Part shown: positions 34,507 through 44,060 of the stretch, in pieces
Numbering within the stretch: position 1 is the first letter of the stretch
Layout: the number at the start of each line of letters is the position of its first letter
NCBI GenBank assembly: GCA_036340235.1
Contig: JAYYZE010000006.1
Coordinates: 1-60,086, forward strand
Origin: GCA-2862585 sp036340235
Lineage (GTDB): Bacteria; Bacteroidota; Bacteroidia; Flavobacteriales; UBA7312
Direction of reading: 5' to 3'
DNA length: 60,086 nucleotides
Notes under the pieces: model-generated
Databases searched by the model: none
Seen by the model: the letters and a program-made list of their open reading frames with translations, nothing else
Told to the model about the DNA's origin: nothing
Made by a program: the position numbers and the translations under genes

Positions 34507-35602
34507 TTAATTTGTTTCTAAGCATGGTGCCTCTTAAATTTCTAGCTATGATAATTCCGTTTTTATCTAATAGAAATGTCGAAGGAATACTTTCAATAGC
34601 ATAATCTTTACAAACTGAGGATTCAAATCCATGTAATTCACTAACTTGTTGCCAACTTAATTGATCACTTTCAATAGCTTTTATCCAATCTTGTTTGCCG
34701 TTCTTTTGATTAAGTGTATCATCTAGTGAGACGCCAATAATTTCTAATCCTTTATGATTGTATTCATTATATAGTTCAACAATAAGTGGATTTTCTCTTC
34801 GACAGGGTGCGCACCATGATGCCCAAAAGTCAATAAGCACATATGAGCCTCGAAGTGAGCTCAAGCTAAATGGTTGACCTTTCATATCATTAATGATAAA
34901 GTCGGGTGCTTTAGCACCAAGAGCGGTATTTGAAATGGCTTTTATTCGTTTTTTAAGGTCTTTAACCCATTCATTGTTTGGATAACGTTCACTTAGTTGG
35001 TCACTGACTTTTTTATAGTAATCAATATACTCTGCCACATCCCCAAGCTCCTGCAATGCAATGATTGAAACAAATGATTGACTGTGTTCATCAACAAATG
35101 CTTTTAAAGCAGTTTTATTTTCTTGAACGATTTGGTCATACTTTTTTCTGATTCGTTCTAATACCAGGTTTTCATCTTTAGTGCCAACTGCTTTTTGATA
35201 CACCATTCTCAGTGAATCAGTTTTAGGAGTTACTGTATTGATTATTGAAAAAAGTTGTGTGTTGATTTCTACTTCTTTATTGCCACTAGCTTCGTAATTG
35301 AATAGAGACTTTGCGTTGGATTGAAAAAATATAGTGTCGCCTTGTTCAATGGCTATTAGCGCAAAATTGTTTTTGTCCGTAAAAACTCTGTAAAAACTAA
35401 CTGAGTCAAATTCATAATTGAAAAAGAATTGTTGATTTTGTATTTGACATGAGTCTACTGTTATGACATCTCTTAGTGATACTTTTTGTAAATACACCCA
35501 ACTTCCATTGTCAGATTCAATGAGATTTCCTTGAAAGGCACTTTCTTTTTTTGAACATGAGAAAATTAAAACTATCAATACTAAGAGGAAATTGTTTTTC
35601 AT
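34490..35602 (-). CDS. Lipoprotein with DUF4369-like and thioredoxin (TlpA/ResA-like) domains
   Basis: The 370-aa product has a signal and lipobox (LIVLIFSCSKKE, lipidated Cys at about 16), an N-terminal beta-rich part resembling DUF4369, a helical middle, and a TlpA-like redoxin domain from about 228: GAKAPDFIINDMKGQPFSLSSL, then the redox site FWASWCAPCRRENP. It should reduce disulfides in the periplasm, possibly for cytochrome c maturation, which would fit the heme cluster it lies in. That link is inference. It lies 2 bp after gatB. Confidence 0.88.
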   Translation of the reverse strand: MKNNFLLVLIVLIFSCSKKESAFQGNLIESDNGSWVYLQKVSLRDVITVDSCQIQNQQFFFNYEFDSVSFYRVFTDKNNFALIAIEQGDTIFFQSNAKSLFNYEASGNKEVEINTQLFSIINTVTPKTDSLRMVYQKAVGTKDENLVLERIRKKYDQIVQENKTALKAFVDEHSQSFVSIIALQELGDVAEYIDYYKKVSDQLSERYPNNEWVKDLKKRIKAISNTALGAKAPDFIINDMKGQPFSLSSLRGSYVLIDFWASWCAPCRRENPLIVELYNEYNHKGLEIIGVSLDDTLNQKNGKQDWIKAIESDQLSWQQVSELHGFESSVCKDYAIESIPSTFLLDKNGIIIARNLRGTMLRNKLIEIFD

Positions 35603-35604
35603 GA

Positions 35605-37056
35605 TTAGTTTTCTAATAGTTTTTTTATTAGTTGACTAGCGACCTTTGGGTCTGCCTGTCCTCTAGATTGTTTCATAACCTCTCCCATAAATAAGCCAAG
35701 TAGACCTTTTTTTCCGTCCTTGTATTCTTTTACTTTTTCAGGGTATTTGTCTATTGCTTTTTGAGCATATAGTTGAATAGAGTCGGTGTTACTATCTTGA
35801 ATCCAATTATTTTTTTGAGCAATATCTAGAGCAGATAGTTCAGAGTCAATCATCTTTTTAAATACCTTTTGAGTTGCCACGCTGTTACTTAGCTTTTTCT
35901 CATCAATTAGTTGAATTAATTCAGCCATTCGCTGAGTACAAATACCTAGTTTGTCAATATCAATGGCATGCTCGTTTAGATATGATTTTACAACACCATT
36001 TATAATGTTGGCTGCAATTTTATGATTTTTCACAAGCTGACACAGATCATTAAAGTAAAGTGCTATGTTTTTTTCTTCAATTAAAACATTACTGTCGTAT
36101 TCAGATAATGAATATTCACCTGTGAATTTCTTGTATAACTCACTTGGGAGGGGGGGTAGGGTCTTTTTTATATTTTCAATGAACTCTTGAGATATATTTA
36201 TTGGTAGTAGATCTGGCTCTGGAAAGTACCTGTAATCGTTAGCATCTTCCTTAGATCGCATTAAGTTTGTGGTGCCGTCGGTGGCGTTAAATGTCCTTGT
36301 TTCTTGATCGACAATTCCACCATTTTCTATGTGATCGATTTGTCGTTTCATTTCAAATTCTATGGCTCTTTTGACATTTCTCAAAGAGTTCATGTTTTTG
36401 ATCTCTGTCCTGTTTCCAAATGTTGAACTGCCTTTTGGCATTACAGAAATGTTTGCATCACACCTGAGGCTTCCTTCCTCAAGGTTGCCGTCGCAAACGT
36501 CAAGGTAGCGAACAAGTTTTCTAATTTGAGCAAGGTATTGGTATGCTTCATCGGCACTTCTTATGTCTGGCTCGGATACAATTTCTATTAGTGCAACACC
36601 TGCTCTGTTAAGGTCAATTAATGAGTTAAAAGGATCTAAGTCGTGTATGCTCTTGCCAGCATCTTCTTCCATATGTATTCTAGTAATATTTATGACTTTA
36701 TCTTTTCCATGGCTATCTTTGACCATTATTTTACCACCTTCGCAAATAGGCGTTTTATCCTGAGTTATTTGGTATCCTTTTGGTAAATCAGGGTAGAAAT
36801 AATTTTTTCGTGCATATTCATTACGTTCTCTAATTGATGATCCACATGCTAATCCCATTTTAATGGCATATTCAACCACCTTTTTGTTGCTTTTAGGTAG
36901 GGTCCCTGGATGCCCCAATGAAATGGGACTTGTTTGTGTGTTGGGAGGCATTCCATAAACTGTGGAGTCATTGCAATACGCTTTAGTTTTGGTAGATAGC
37001 TGTGCGTGAACCTCTAAGCCTACAACCACTTGATATTTATCATATATGCTAGCCAT
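35605..37056 (-). CDS. gatB: Aspartyl/glutamyl-tRNA amidotransferase subunit B
   Basis: GatB transfers ammonia to Glu-tRNA(Gln), and in some species Asp-tRNA(Asn). The 483-aa protein starts MASIYDKYQVVVGLEVHAQLSTKTKAYC and has GHPGTLPKSNKK, ARKNYFYPDLPKGYQI, RIHMEEDAGKS, and the C-terminal YqeY-like domain ending GQADPKVASQLIKKLL. gatA and gatC are not in the window. Its presence within the heme cluster means both pathways using Glu-tRNA, heme synthesis and glutamine tRNA charging, are next to each other. Confidence 0.97.
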   Translation of the reverse strand: MASIYDKYQVVVGLEVHAQLSTKTKAYCNDSTVYGMPPNTQTSPISLGHPGTLPKSNKKVVEYAIKMGLACGSSIRERNEYARKNYFYPDLPKGYQITQDKTPICEGGKIMVKDSHGKDKVINITRIHMEEDAGKSIHDLDPFNSLIDLNRAGVALIEIVSEPDIRSADEAYQYLAQIRKLVRYLDVCDGNLEEGSLRCDANISVMPKGSSTFGNRTEIKNMNSLRNVKRAIEFEMKRQIDHIENGGIVDQETRTFNATDGTTNLMRSKEDANDYRYFPEPDLLPINISQEFIENIKKTLPPLPSELYKKFTGEYSLSEYDSNVLIEEKNIALYFNDLCQLVKNHKIAANIINGVVKSYLNEHAIDIDKLGICTQRMAELIQLIDEKKLSNSVATQKVFKKMIDSELSALDIAQKNNWIQDSNTDSIQLYAQKAIDKYPEKVKEYKDGKKGLLGLFMGEVMKQSRGQADPKVASQLIKKLLEN

Positions 37057-37073
37057 TAGTCGCCGTAAATATA

Positions 37074-38357
37074 TTAAAGAATTTCGTGCAATGTGTCATC
37101 TATAGCTTTGACTGTTTTTTCTAAATGATCGTAGCTATGTGTTTTGGCTAAAAATAAACTTTCAAACGCCGATGGAGCAAAATAAACACCTCGCTTTAAA
37201 ACACCGTGAAAAATTGTTTTGAAAAGATTAGCATTGGCATGGCATGCATCGTCAAAATTTTCAACCTTTTCCACATCAAAATGAAAACTTATCATGGAGC
37301 CCACTCTGTTGATGGCATAATTGAGTGAATACTTATCAAATATAGTAGTCAGCTTGTCTTCAAAAAAAGCACCTTTTTTTTCTAATTCATCAAAAATTGA
37401 TGGATTTTGGTGTAGTTCGTTAAGCAATGTATAACCACAGGTCATGGCAACTGGATTACCACTCAATGTGCCGGCTTGATAAACGGGGCCAGTTGGGGCT
37501 ATCATTTCCATTATTTCTTTTTTTCCACCAAAGGCGCCTACAGGCAAACCACCTCCAATAATTTTTCCAAGTGTGACTAAGTCAGGAATGACATTGTAGA
37601 GTTGGCTGGCACCTCCTTCACTTAATCGAAAGCCGGACATCACTTCGTCAAAAATAAGTACTATTTTGTGTTGATTACACAAAGCTCTAAGCCCCTCTAA
37701 AAATCCTTTTGACGGTGGAATACAGCCCATATTACCAGCTACTGGCTCTAAAATTATGGCAGCGATTTTGTTAGGGTGATTTTTAATTATTTCTTTTACT
37801 GATTCCAAATTATTATACGGCGCCAATAGAGTGTCTTTGGCAGTTCCTTTGGTTACTCCTGGGCTGTTTGGAACACCAAGTGTTATGGCTCCACTTCCGG
37901 CTTTGATTAAAAACGGGTCGGCATGACCATGGTAATTACCTTCAAATTTGATAATTTTTTCTCTGTTAGTATAACCTCTGGCCAATCTTATGGCACTCAT
38001 GCAGGCTTCAGTTCCGGAGTTAGTCATTCTAACTTTCTCTACCGCGGGAACCATTTTGCATATTAACTTTGCTAATTTAACCTCTAACTCGGTTGGTGCT
38101 CCAAATGAGGTGGAGTGATTAATCACTTCTTTTAATGCTTTCATAATAGGAGGGTGGCAATGACCTAAAATCATTGGCCCCCATGAACCTATGTAATCAA
38201 TGTATTCTTTATCATCGACGTCGGTTAAAATTGATCCTTTAGCTGATTTAAAAAAAACTGGTGTACCTCCTACCGAACGGAAAGCTCTTACTGGTGAGTT
38301 TACTCCTCCTGGTATATATAATTGAGCTTTTTCAAATAAAATTTCGCTGTTATTCAT
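37074..38357 (-). CDS. hemL: Glutamate-1-semialdehyde 2,1-aminomutase
   Basis: HemL converts glutamate-1-semialdehyde to 5-aminolevulinate with PLP. The start at 38357 gives 427 aa beginning MNNSEILFEKAQLYIPGGVN and overlaps the hemB stop by 8 bp; a longer frame from 38387 adds residues that read through hemB. Motifs include GSWGPMILGHCHP, TNSGTEACMSAIRLARG, LIFDEVMSGFR and the PLP Lys in VTLGKIIGGGLPVGAFGG. Full length. Confidence 0.96.
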   Translation of the reverse strand: MNNSEILFEKAQLYIPGGVNSPVRAFRSVGGTPVFFKSAKGSILTDVDDKEYIDYIGSWGPMILGHCHPPIMKALKEVINHSTSFGAPTELEVKLAKLICKMVPAVEKVRMTNSGTEACMSAIRLARGYTNREKIIKFEGNYHGHADPFLIKAGSGAITLGVPNSPGVTKGTAKDTLLAPYNNLESVKEIIKNHPNKIAAIILEPVAGNMGCIPPSKGFLEGLRALCNQHKIVLIFDEVMSGFRLSEGGASQLYNVIPDLVTLGKIIGGGLPVGAFGGKKEIMEMIAPTGPVYQAGTLSGNPVAMTCGYTLLNELHQNPSIFDELEKKGAFFEDKLTTIFDKYSLNYAINRVGSMISFHFDVEKVENFDDACHANANLFKTIFHGVLKRGVYFAPSAFESLFLAKTHSYDHLEKTVKAIDDTLHEIL

Positions 38358-39330
38358 TTTTAAGAAGTTTGGCGGCATCTTTTGCAAAATAGCTTACGAT
38401 TAAATTTGCTCCAGCACGTTTGAAGCTAATTAGGGATTCTAACATAATAGCATTATAATTTAGCCATCCATTCATACAGGCGGCTTTTATCATAGCATAT
38501 TCGCCTGAAACTTGATAGGCACAAATTGGAATATTGAAATTATCTTTAATTAATCGTACCATATCTAAGTAGGGTTGCCCTGGCTTAATCATTATGATAT
38601 CAGCGCCTTCTTGTATATCTCTTCTTACTTCACTTAGTCCTTGGCTGGCATTTGATGGATTCATTTGGTATGTTTTTTTATCACCAAAACCTGGCGCTGA
38701 GTCTAGTGCATCTCTAAAAGGACCATAATATGCAGAAGCGTATTTTACGCTATAAGCCAGTATGCCGATGTTTTTAAAGTTTTCTTCTTCTAGCCGATTT
38801 CTGATGGCACCAATTCTTCCATCCATCATGTCGGAAGGTGCTACCATATCTACTCCAGCATTGGCGTGTGATAATGCCATTTCAGCGAGCACTTTTACCG
38901 TTTGATCATTTAAAATTTCGTGATTATTGACTATGCCATCATGCCCAAATTCGGAATATGGGTCGAGTGCAATATCGCTCATAACGTACAGTTCGGGGAG
39001 TTCTGTTTTAAGAAGTTTAATAGCTCTTTGCATTAAGCCATTTGGGTTGATTGCTTCTTTTCCTGTGTTATCTTTTAAATATTGTTCTACCTTGACAAAT
39101 AGTAACACCGCCTTGATGCCAAGTCTAAAATGTTCTTTTGCTTCCTCAACTAATAAATCTATTGAATATCTGTAGTATCCTGGCATGGAAGAAATTTCTT
39201 CTTTTTTATTTTGACCATTCATCACAAATAGTGGCGCTACCAAATCGCTTGGGTGTAGTCTATTTTCTTGTACTAGTTCTCTGATGGCACTATTTTTTCT
39301 TAATCTTCTGTTTCTTTGTTTCAAAAACAT
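38350..39330 (-). CDS. hemB: Delta-aminolevulinic acid dehydratase (porphobilinogen synthase)
   Basis: HemB condenses two 5-aminolevulinates to porphobilinogen. The 326-aa sequence has the Schiff-base lysines in AYSVKYASAYYGPFRDA and IMIKPGQPYLD. The metal-binding loop reads DIALDPYSEFGHDG, the Asp-rich magnesium-type form rather than the Cys-rich zinc form. It lies 13 bp after hemF and shares 8 bp with hemL. Confidence 0.97.
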   Translation of the reverse strand: MFLKQRNRRLRKNSAIRELVQENRLHPSDLVAPLFVMNGQNKKEEISSMPGYYRYSIDLLVEEAKEHFRLGIKAVLLFVKVEQYLKDNTGKEAINPNGLMQRAIKLLKTELPELYVMSDIALDPYSEFGHDGIVNNHEILNDQTVKVLAEMALSHANAGVDMVAPSDMMDGRIGAIRNRLEEENFKNIGILAYSVKYASAYYGPFRDALDSAPGFGDKKTYQMNPSNASQGLSEVRRDIQEGADIIMIKPGQPYLDMVRLIKDNFNIPICAYQVSGEYAMIKAACMNGWLNYNAIMLESLISFKRAGANLIVSYFAKDAAKLLKNE

Positions 39331-39343
39331 ATTCTTCTGTTTA

Positions 39344-40237
39344 TTATACCCACTCTTTTGGGTTTTGTAATACGTTGAGTAGATTTTCTTCCGGGCTATC
39401 TTCCTTGGGCTTATGATTGTATTCCCATCTGACGGTAGACGGCAGGCTCATTAGGATGGATTCAGTACGTCCATTTGTTTTAATTCCGAAATGAGTACCT
39501 CTATCGTGTAGTAAATTGAATTCAACATATCGACCACGTCTAATTTCTTGCCATATTTTTTGTTGTTGACTGTATTCTTCGTTTTTGTGCTTTTCTACGA
39601 TAGGAGTATAAGCATCCAAAAATGAATTTCCTGAGTCAATAGTAAACTGCATTGTCTCACTTGTTCCTTCTAAGTAATCAAAGAAGATTCCACCTATTCC
39701 TCTAGCTTCTTTTCTGTGTGTGTTAAAGAAATAGTTGTCGCATTCCTTTTTGAATGTTTTGTAATAGCTTGGATGATGTTTGTCGCAAATAGATTTATTA
39801 ACTAGATGAAAGTGTTTTGCGTCATCTTCGTCTAAGTAGTAGGGTGTAAGGTCTGTGCCACCCCCAAACCACGATTTTGTTATATTCTGGTCTTGATCAT
39901 ACATTTCAAAATAGCGCCAATTGGCGTGTACGGTCGGCACTTTAGGACTTATGGGATGAATCACTAAGGATAAGCCGCAGGCATAAAAAGTGGCTTGTTC
40001 AACGTTAAATTTTTTTTGAAATAGGTGTGGTAATTCTCCAAAAACAACTGAAACATTAACGCCTCCTTTTTCGATGACTTTACCGTTATTTATCATTCGG
40101 GTTTTTCCGCCGCCGCCACCTTCTCGATTCCATTGGTCTTCAATAAAAATTCCTCTCTCATCACTTTTTTCCAAGCCTTTGCATATTTGGTCTTGTAGTG
40201 TGAAGACATGTTTTTCGAAAGTTTCTTTGATGGTCAT
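39344..40237 (-). CDS. hemF: Coproporphyrinogen III oxidase, oxygen-dependent
   Basis: HemF uses O2 to decarboxylate coproporphyrinogen III to protoporphyrinogen IX. The 297-aa protein has EDQWNREGGGGGKTRMINNG, VHANWRYFEMYDQ, WFGGGTDLTPYY with its metal-binding His downstream (KHFH), GIGGIFFDYLEG, and RRGRYVEFNLLHDRGTHFG. The oxygen-dependent form suggests an aerobic organism. Its start overlaps the hemE stop by one base. Confidence 0.97.
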   Translation of the reverse strand: MTIKETFEKHVFTLQDQICKGLEKSDERGIFIEDQWNREGGGGGKTRMINNGKVIEKGGVNVSVVFGELPHLFQKKFNVEQATFYACGLSLVIHPISPKVPTVHANWRYFEMYDQDQNITKSWFGGGTDLTPYYLDEDDAKHFHLVNKSICDKHHPSYYKTFKKECDNYFFNTHRKEARGIGGIFFDYLEGTSETMQFTIDSGNSFLDAYTPIVEKHKNEEYSQQQKIWQEIRRGRYVEFNLLHDRGTHFGIKTNGRTESILMSLPSTVRWEYNHKPKEDSPEENLLNVLQNPKEWV

Positions 40238-41277
40238 TACTTGTAGTTTTTTATAGCGTTTATGAAGGTAATTGCATTTTCAACAGGTACAGTAGGTAAT
40301 ATGCCGTGTCCTAGATTGGCTATATAGCGTTCTTTTCCAAAGTTATCGACCATTTCTTTAGCTAATCGTTCTATATCTTTTGTAGGTCCATATAACCACG
40401 ATGGGTCGAAATTTCCTTGTAGGGTAATGTTTGGACCAGCAAGTCGACGTGCTTCTTTGGGATCTAACGTCCAATCTATGCCTAGAGCATTACATTTTAA
40501 TTTGGCTAGGTCTTTAATGGCGTACCAAGCGCCTTTGGCGAATACTATTTTTGGAGCCCCACTTACGGAGTCGGTAATTTGTTTGATATATGGTAGAGCA
40601 AATTCATTAAAATCACTTGGTGATAAAAGCCCAGCCCATGAGTCAAATAGCTGCACGGCTTGGGCTCCTGCTTGAATTTGTGCATTTAGGTATTGGACAG
40701 TTAAGTCAGTAATTTTTTGTAGTAGCAAGTGGGCTGCTTTTCGTTGTGAATGACAAAACGCCTTGGCTTGTGAAAAGTCTTTTGATCCTTGACCTTGTAC
40801 CATGTAACAAAGAATAGTAAATGGTGCCCCAGCAAAGCCAATGAGTGGTGCTCTACCATTGAGGTTTTTTCGTGTTAAGGTAATGGCATCCATGACATAG
40901 CCCAATGATTGGTGAACATCAGGAAGTTTTATAGCGCGGGCATCATCCAAGTTATTTACTGTTTTAGGTAGGAATGGGCCTTTGCCGGATATCATTTGCA
41001 CTTCGTAACCTAATGCTTGTGGAATAACCAATATGTCTGAGAATAGTATAGCGGCGTCAGTGCCAACATGTTCGATAGGCATAATGGTGATTTCTGACAC
41101 AAGATTTGGTGTTTCACAACGCTCAAAAAATGAATACTTCTCACGCAAAACTCGATAGTCAGGAAGAAATCTTCCTGCTTGGCGCATCATCCAAACGGGT
41201 GGTCTTTCTAAGGCTTCGCCATTCAGTGCTCTTAGTAAAAGATCGTTTTTTAATATTGGAAAATCGTGTTTCATCAT
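40237..41277 (-). CDS. hemE: Uroporphyrinogen decarboxylase
   Basis: HemE removes four acetate carboxyls from uroporphyrinogen III. The 346-aa sequence begins with NDLLLRALNGEALERPPVWM followed by the active-site MRQAGRFLPDYR, then LFSDILVIPQALG with the catalytic Asp, and GFAGAPFTILCYMVQG. The C-terminus NLGHGILPTVPVENA is typical. The start overlaps the hemD stop by 4 bp (ATGA). Confidence 0.97.
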   Translation of the reverse strand: MMKHDFPILKNDLLLRALNGEALERPPVWMMRQAGRFLPDYRVLREKYSFFERCETPNLVSEITIMPIEHVGTDAAILFSDILVIPQALGYEVQMISGKGPFLPKTVNNLDDARAIKLPDVHQSLGYVMDAITLTRKNLNGRAPLIGFAGAPFTILCYMVQGQGSKDFSQAKAFCHSQRKAAHLLLQKITDLTVQYLNAQIQAGAQAVQLFDSWAGLLSPSDFNEFALPYIKQITDSVSGAPKIVFAKGAWYAIKDLAKLKCNALGIDWTLDPKEARRLAGPNITLQGNFDPSWLYGPTKDIERLAKEMVDNFGKERYIANLGHGILPTVPVENAITFINAIKNYK

Positions 41278-41921
41278 AAAAAATATTGGCGTGCCGCTTG
41301 CACAATGCTTGAGGCATTGGTTTTTTGACTAATTATACATTTTTGGCCTAAACTTTCAAGTGCGTAAGCAGTGGTCTTTCCAATTGCGAAACAGGGTAAG
41401 TTACCAAAGCCCCCGTTTTCGTTCATTGAATGGACGGCACTTGGACTCATAAAAGCTAGCCCGTCAATACATTGCAAATTTACTGATTTTTGAAGAAAAA
41501 TGGTTTCGTAAACAACGACTTCTTTTACTTTTATTTCGTAACGTTCTAACGCATTATGCAGGTCTTCTTTTTTTTTGTTACCACATATAAAGAGAACTTC
41601 TTTCTCATTATTCTGTATTATAAGTTTGGCTAGCTCTTTGGCATTGGATATTGCTGGTGTTATGGCATTAGTTAAGCCGTCAGCTGTTTTTTCTCCAACG
41701 CAATAAACTGTTTTGCTTAAAGGGTATTTTTTGACTGTTTTGACTGCTACTTGGCTTGTAAAGACCCATGGTTTTGTTGTATCAAGTATACTTGGTTCAA
41801 AAGGTATTTCTTTTGTCACTATTAAGGGCGTGCATTCAATCTTAAGTTTTGGTTGTTCATTGTTGAATGACTCAATCAATTCTTCAGAAATAGGATTTAA
41901 AAATAGCAACCTTTTAGCCAT
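41274..41921 (-). CDS. hemD: Uroporphyrinogen-III synthase
   Basis: HemD cyclises hydroxymethylbilane with D-ring inversion. Sequence conservation is low in this family; the call rests on the two-domain size (215 aa), segments such as WVFTSQVAVKTVKK, YCVGEKTADGL, VVVYETIF and FMSPSAVHSMNENGG, and the position between hemC and hemE. It overlaps hemC by 8 bp. Confidence 0.88.
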   Translation of the reverse strand: MAKRLLFLNPISEELIESFNNEQPKLKIECTPLIVTKEIPFEPSILDTTKPWVFTSQVAVKTVKKYPLSKTVYCVGEKTADGLTNAITPAISNAKELAKLIIQNNEKEVLFICGNKKKEDLHNALERYEIKVKEVVVYETIFLQKSVNLQCIDGLAFMSPSAVHSMNENGGFGNLPCFAIGKTTAYALESLGQKCIISQKTNASSIVQAARQYFL

Positions 41922-42828
41922 TCTTTAACTTATTAGCTGTTTCAATAAGAATTTTGGCTCCTTTGTCTAAAGCTATTTTTGCTGCTCGGCTACCTAAATT
42001 GTGTGATGTGTTAATTGACTCTTGTAAGTCAATCTCTATTTTTTTTGAACCATCCAGGCTTAACACTATTCCTTTGAAAATGACTTGCTTATTATTAGTG
42101 TAAGCAAAAGCTCCTATTGGGGCTGAACATCCACCATTTAATTCGTTGAGAAAATTACGTTCTATATTGGTGCATAGTGCGGTGGCTTGGTGGTTGATTT
42201 GGCTGACTGTTTGTTCGATGTCGGTGTTGGATGAATGACACATGACTGCAATGGCTCCTTGTGCTGGTGCAGGTACCATCCAGTCTAGTTCCATTGCAAT
42301 TTCATCTTCCATTTCTAGGCGAATCAATCCAGCACATGCTAAAATAGTAGCGTCCCAAGGGCTGTCGTGTAGTTTTTTTATTCTTGTGGGAACGTTTCCT
42401 CTTATATCTACCATAGTATGCTCAGGGTATTTATTTAGCCATTGTGATTTTCTTCTGTTGCTACTGCTAGCAATAATGCCTTTTTTGACCTTTAAGAATT
42501 CTAATCCATTTTTTGTTACAAGGGCATCGGTGGGTTTTTCACGTTTTAGTATGGCTGCCACACTAAGGCGTTTATCTAATAGTGTTGGGAGATCTTTGTA
42601 TGAGTGAACAGCTATGTCAATTTTATTGTCTAAGATGGCATCGTCTAATGCTTTGGTAAAAACACCTTTACCACCAATTAGAGGAAGGGGTGTATCTAAA
42701 ACTTTATCTCCTTCGGAATCAATCAAAACTAGCTGACAACTATAACCAAGTTGTTGAAGTTTGCTAGCAACATGATTGGCTTGCCATACAGCAAGTTGAC
42801 TTTTTCTTGTTCCAATTGTGATGTTCAT
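41914..42828 (-). CDS. hemC: Hydroxymethylbilane synthase (porphobilinogen deaminase)
   Basis: HemC polymerises four porphobilinogens. The 304-aa protein starts MNITIGTRKSQLAVWQANHV, contains the catalytic region with AVHSYKDLPT and SSNRRKSQWLNKYPE, and the dipyrromethane cofactor Cys in NGGCSAPIGAFAY. It lies directly after the hemA stop with no gap. Full length. Confidence 0.97.
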   Translation of the reverse strand: MNITIGTRKSQLAVWQANHVASKLQQLGYSCQLVLIDSEGDKVLDTPLPLIGGKGVFTKALDDAILDNKIDIAVHSYKDLPTLLDKRLSVAAILKREKPTDALVTKNGLEFLKVKKGIIASSSNRRKSQWLNKYPEHTMVDIRGNVPTRIKKLHDSPWDATILACAGLIRLEMEDEIAMELDWMVPAPAQGAIAVMCHSSNTDIEQTVSQINHQATALCTNIERNFLNELNGGCSAPIGAFAYTNNKQVIFKGIVLSLDGSKKIEIDLQESINTSHNLGSRAAKIALDKGAKILIETANKLKNG

Positions 42829-44058
42829 CTAGTCAAGTTTATACATTTCCCTTATAATATTCAAAATGTCTTTATTGTAACGATATCGCTTTCTCAAATA
42901 TTCAATATTCTTACTTGATATCTTTTTGACAATACTGTTAATAAGTGGTTTCACTTTTTCAAGGTCGTTTTGGTCGTATTGTCCCTTGTATTTTTCTATT
43001 TCATTTTCTTTTAATTGATCGAAAGCTTGTTCGATATTTTTGATTAATGGACCTAAAGTGTGTAATTTCATCCAATCTTGAAAATCTAGTTTGTGTAAAT
43101 TGATAATAGTTTTGGCTTTTGGAATATCTTTTTTTCTAATCTTTAGTGTGTTATCTGCATGAGAATTTAGATGATCTATACCAATCAGTTCGATATGTGC
43201 TAATTTTGATATACTTGGATCAATATTTCGTGGGACTGATAAATCAATGAAAAGTTTAGTGTTTTTGTCATTAATTCCTTTTATCATTTTATGATTTATC
43301 GTGAATTCGTTGCTACTTGTTGCTACTATAAGTACATCACAGTCTTTTATCTCATGTTTAAGATGTTTTAATGGAACTGTTTTTACATTGTGTTCTTTTG
43401 CCAATTTATGTGCTGTTTTTTCTGTTCTATTTACAATTACAATGTTTGCTTTACTTTGGTTATTGAGATTTTCTAGAGTGCGAACACCGATTTCGCCCAT
43501 ACCAAACAGCACGATTTTTTTATTTTTTAGGTGCTGGGTGTTTTCCCTAATTTTTAAAACAGCAGCGTGTGCTACAGACGCGGCTCCTTTGCTAATGACA
43601 GTGTTAGATTGAATTTCTTTGTTTGCTTTGAACACGAATTGTAGCAATCGGTCCATTTCACTATTTAGAGCACCAATATTTTTTGAAAGTTCGAACCCCT
43701 CTTTTACTTGTGAAAATATTTGTAAATCGCCTAATATTTGAGAATCAATACCAGTGCTCACTTCAAATAAATTTTGAATAGTCTGCTCGCCTTCTAATGT
43801 AAAGCCGTACTTATCGAAATACTTTAAATGTTTACCTGTGTGTTTAATAAAGTACTCAATCAAATTGTGTTTGTTAATGGTATTGGCAAACACCTGCGTT
43901 CGATTACAAGTTGATACGATTAGGCCAGAAGCATTTTTGTTGGATTTTATGTCTTTTAAAAGGGCTAATGATTGGTACTTGTCCATGCTAAAAAGCTCTC
44001 TAATTTCAAGTGGGCAATTCCAGTGACTTACTCCGACGCTATAAAAGTGATCAAACAT
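42829..44058 (-). CDS. hemA: Glutamyl-tRNA reductase
   Basis: HemA reduces Glu-tRNA to glutamate-1-semialdehyde, the committed step. The 409-aa sequence has the active Cys 51 in VSTCNRTQVF, GIDSQILGDLQIFSQVK, the NADPH-binding VLFGMGEIGVRTLENL and the helical C-terminal dimer domain. Residue 55 is Gln where the family usually has Glu (CNRxE). It lies 2 bp after hemH, so it is second in the operon. Confidence 0.96.
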   Translation of the reverse strand: MFDHFYSVGVSHWNCPLEIRELFSMDKYQSLALLKDIKSNKNASGLIVSTCNRTQVFANTINKHNLIEYFIKHTGKHLKYFDKYGFTLEGEQTIQNLFEVSTGIDSQILGDLQIFSQVKEGFELSKNIGALNSEMDRLLQFVFKANKEIQSNTVISKGAASVAHAAVLKIRENTQHLKNKKIVLFGMGEIGVRTLENLNNQSKANIVIVNRTEKTAHKLAKEHNVKTVPLKHLKHEIKDCDVLIVATSSNEFTINHKMIKGINDKNTKLFIDLSVPRNIDPSISKLAHIELIGIDHLNSHADNTLKIRKKDIPKAKTIINLHKLDFQDWMKLHTLGPLIKNIEQAFDQLKENEIEKYKGQYDQNDLEKVKPLINSIVKKISSKNIEYLRKRYRYNKDILNIIREMYKLD

Positions 44059-44060
44059 TT

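Noticed and set aside
38358..38387. Longer N-terminus for hemL
   Set aside because: It would read through the end of hemB; MNNSEILFEKAQ at 38357 matches the family start.
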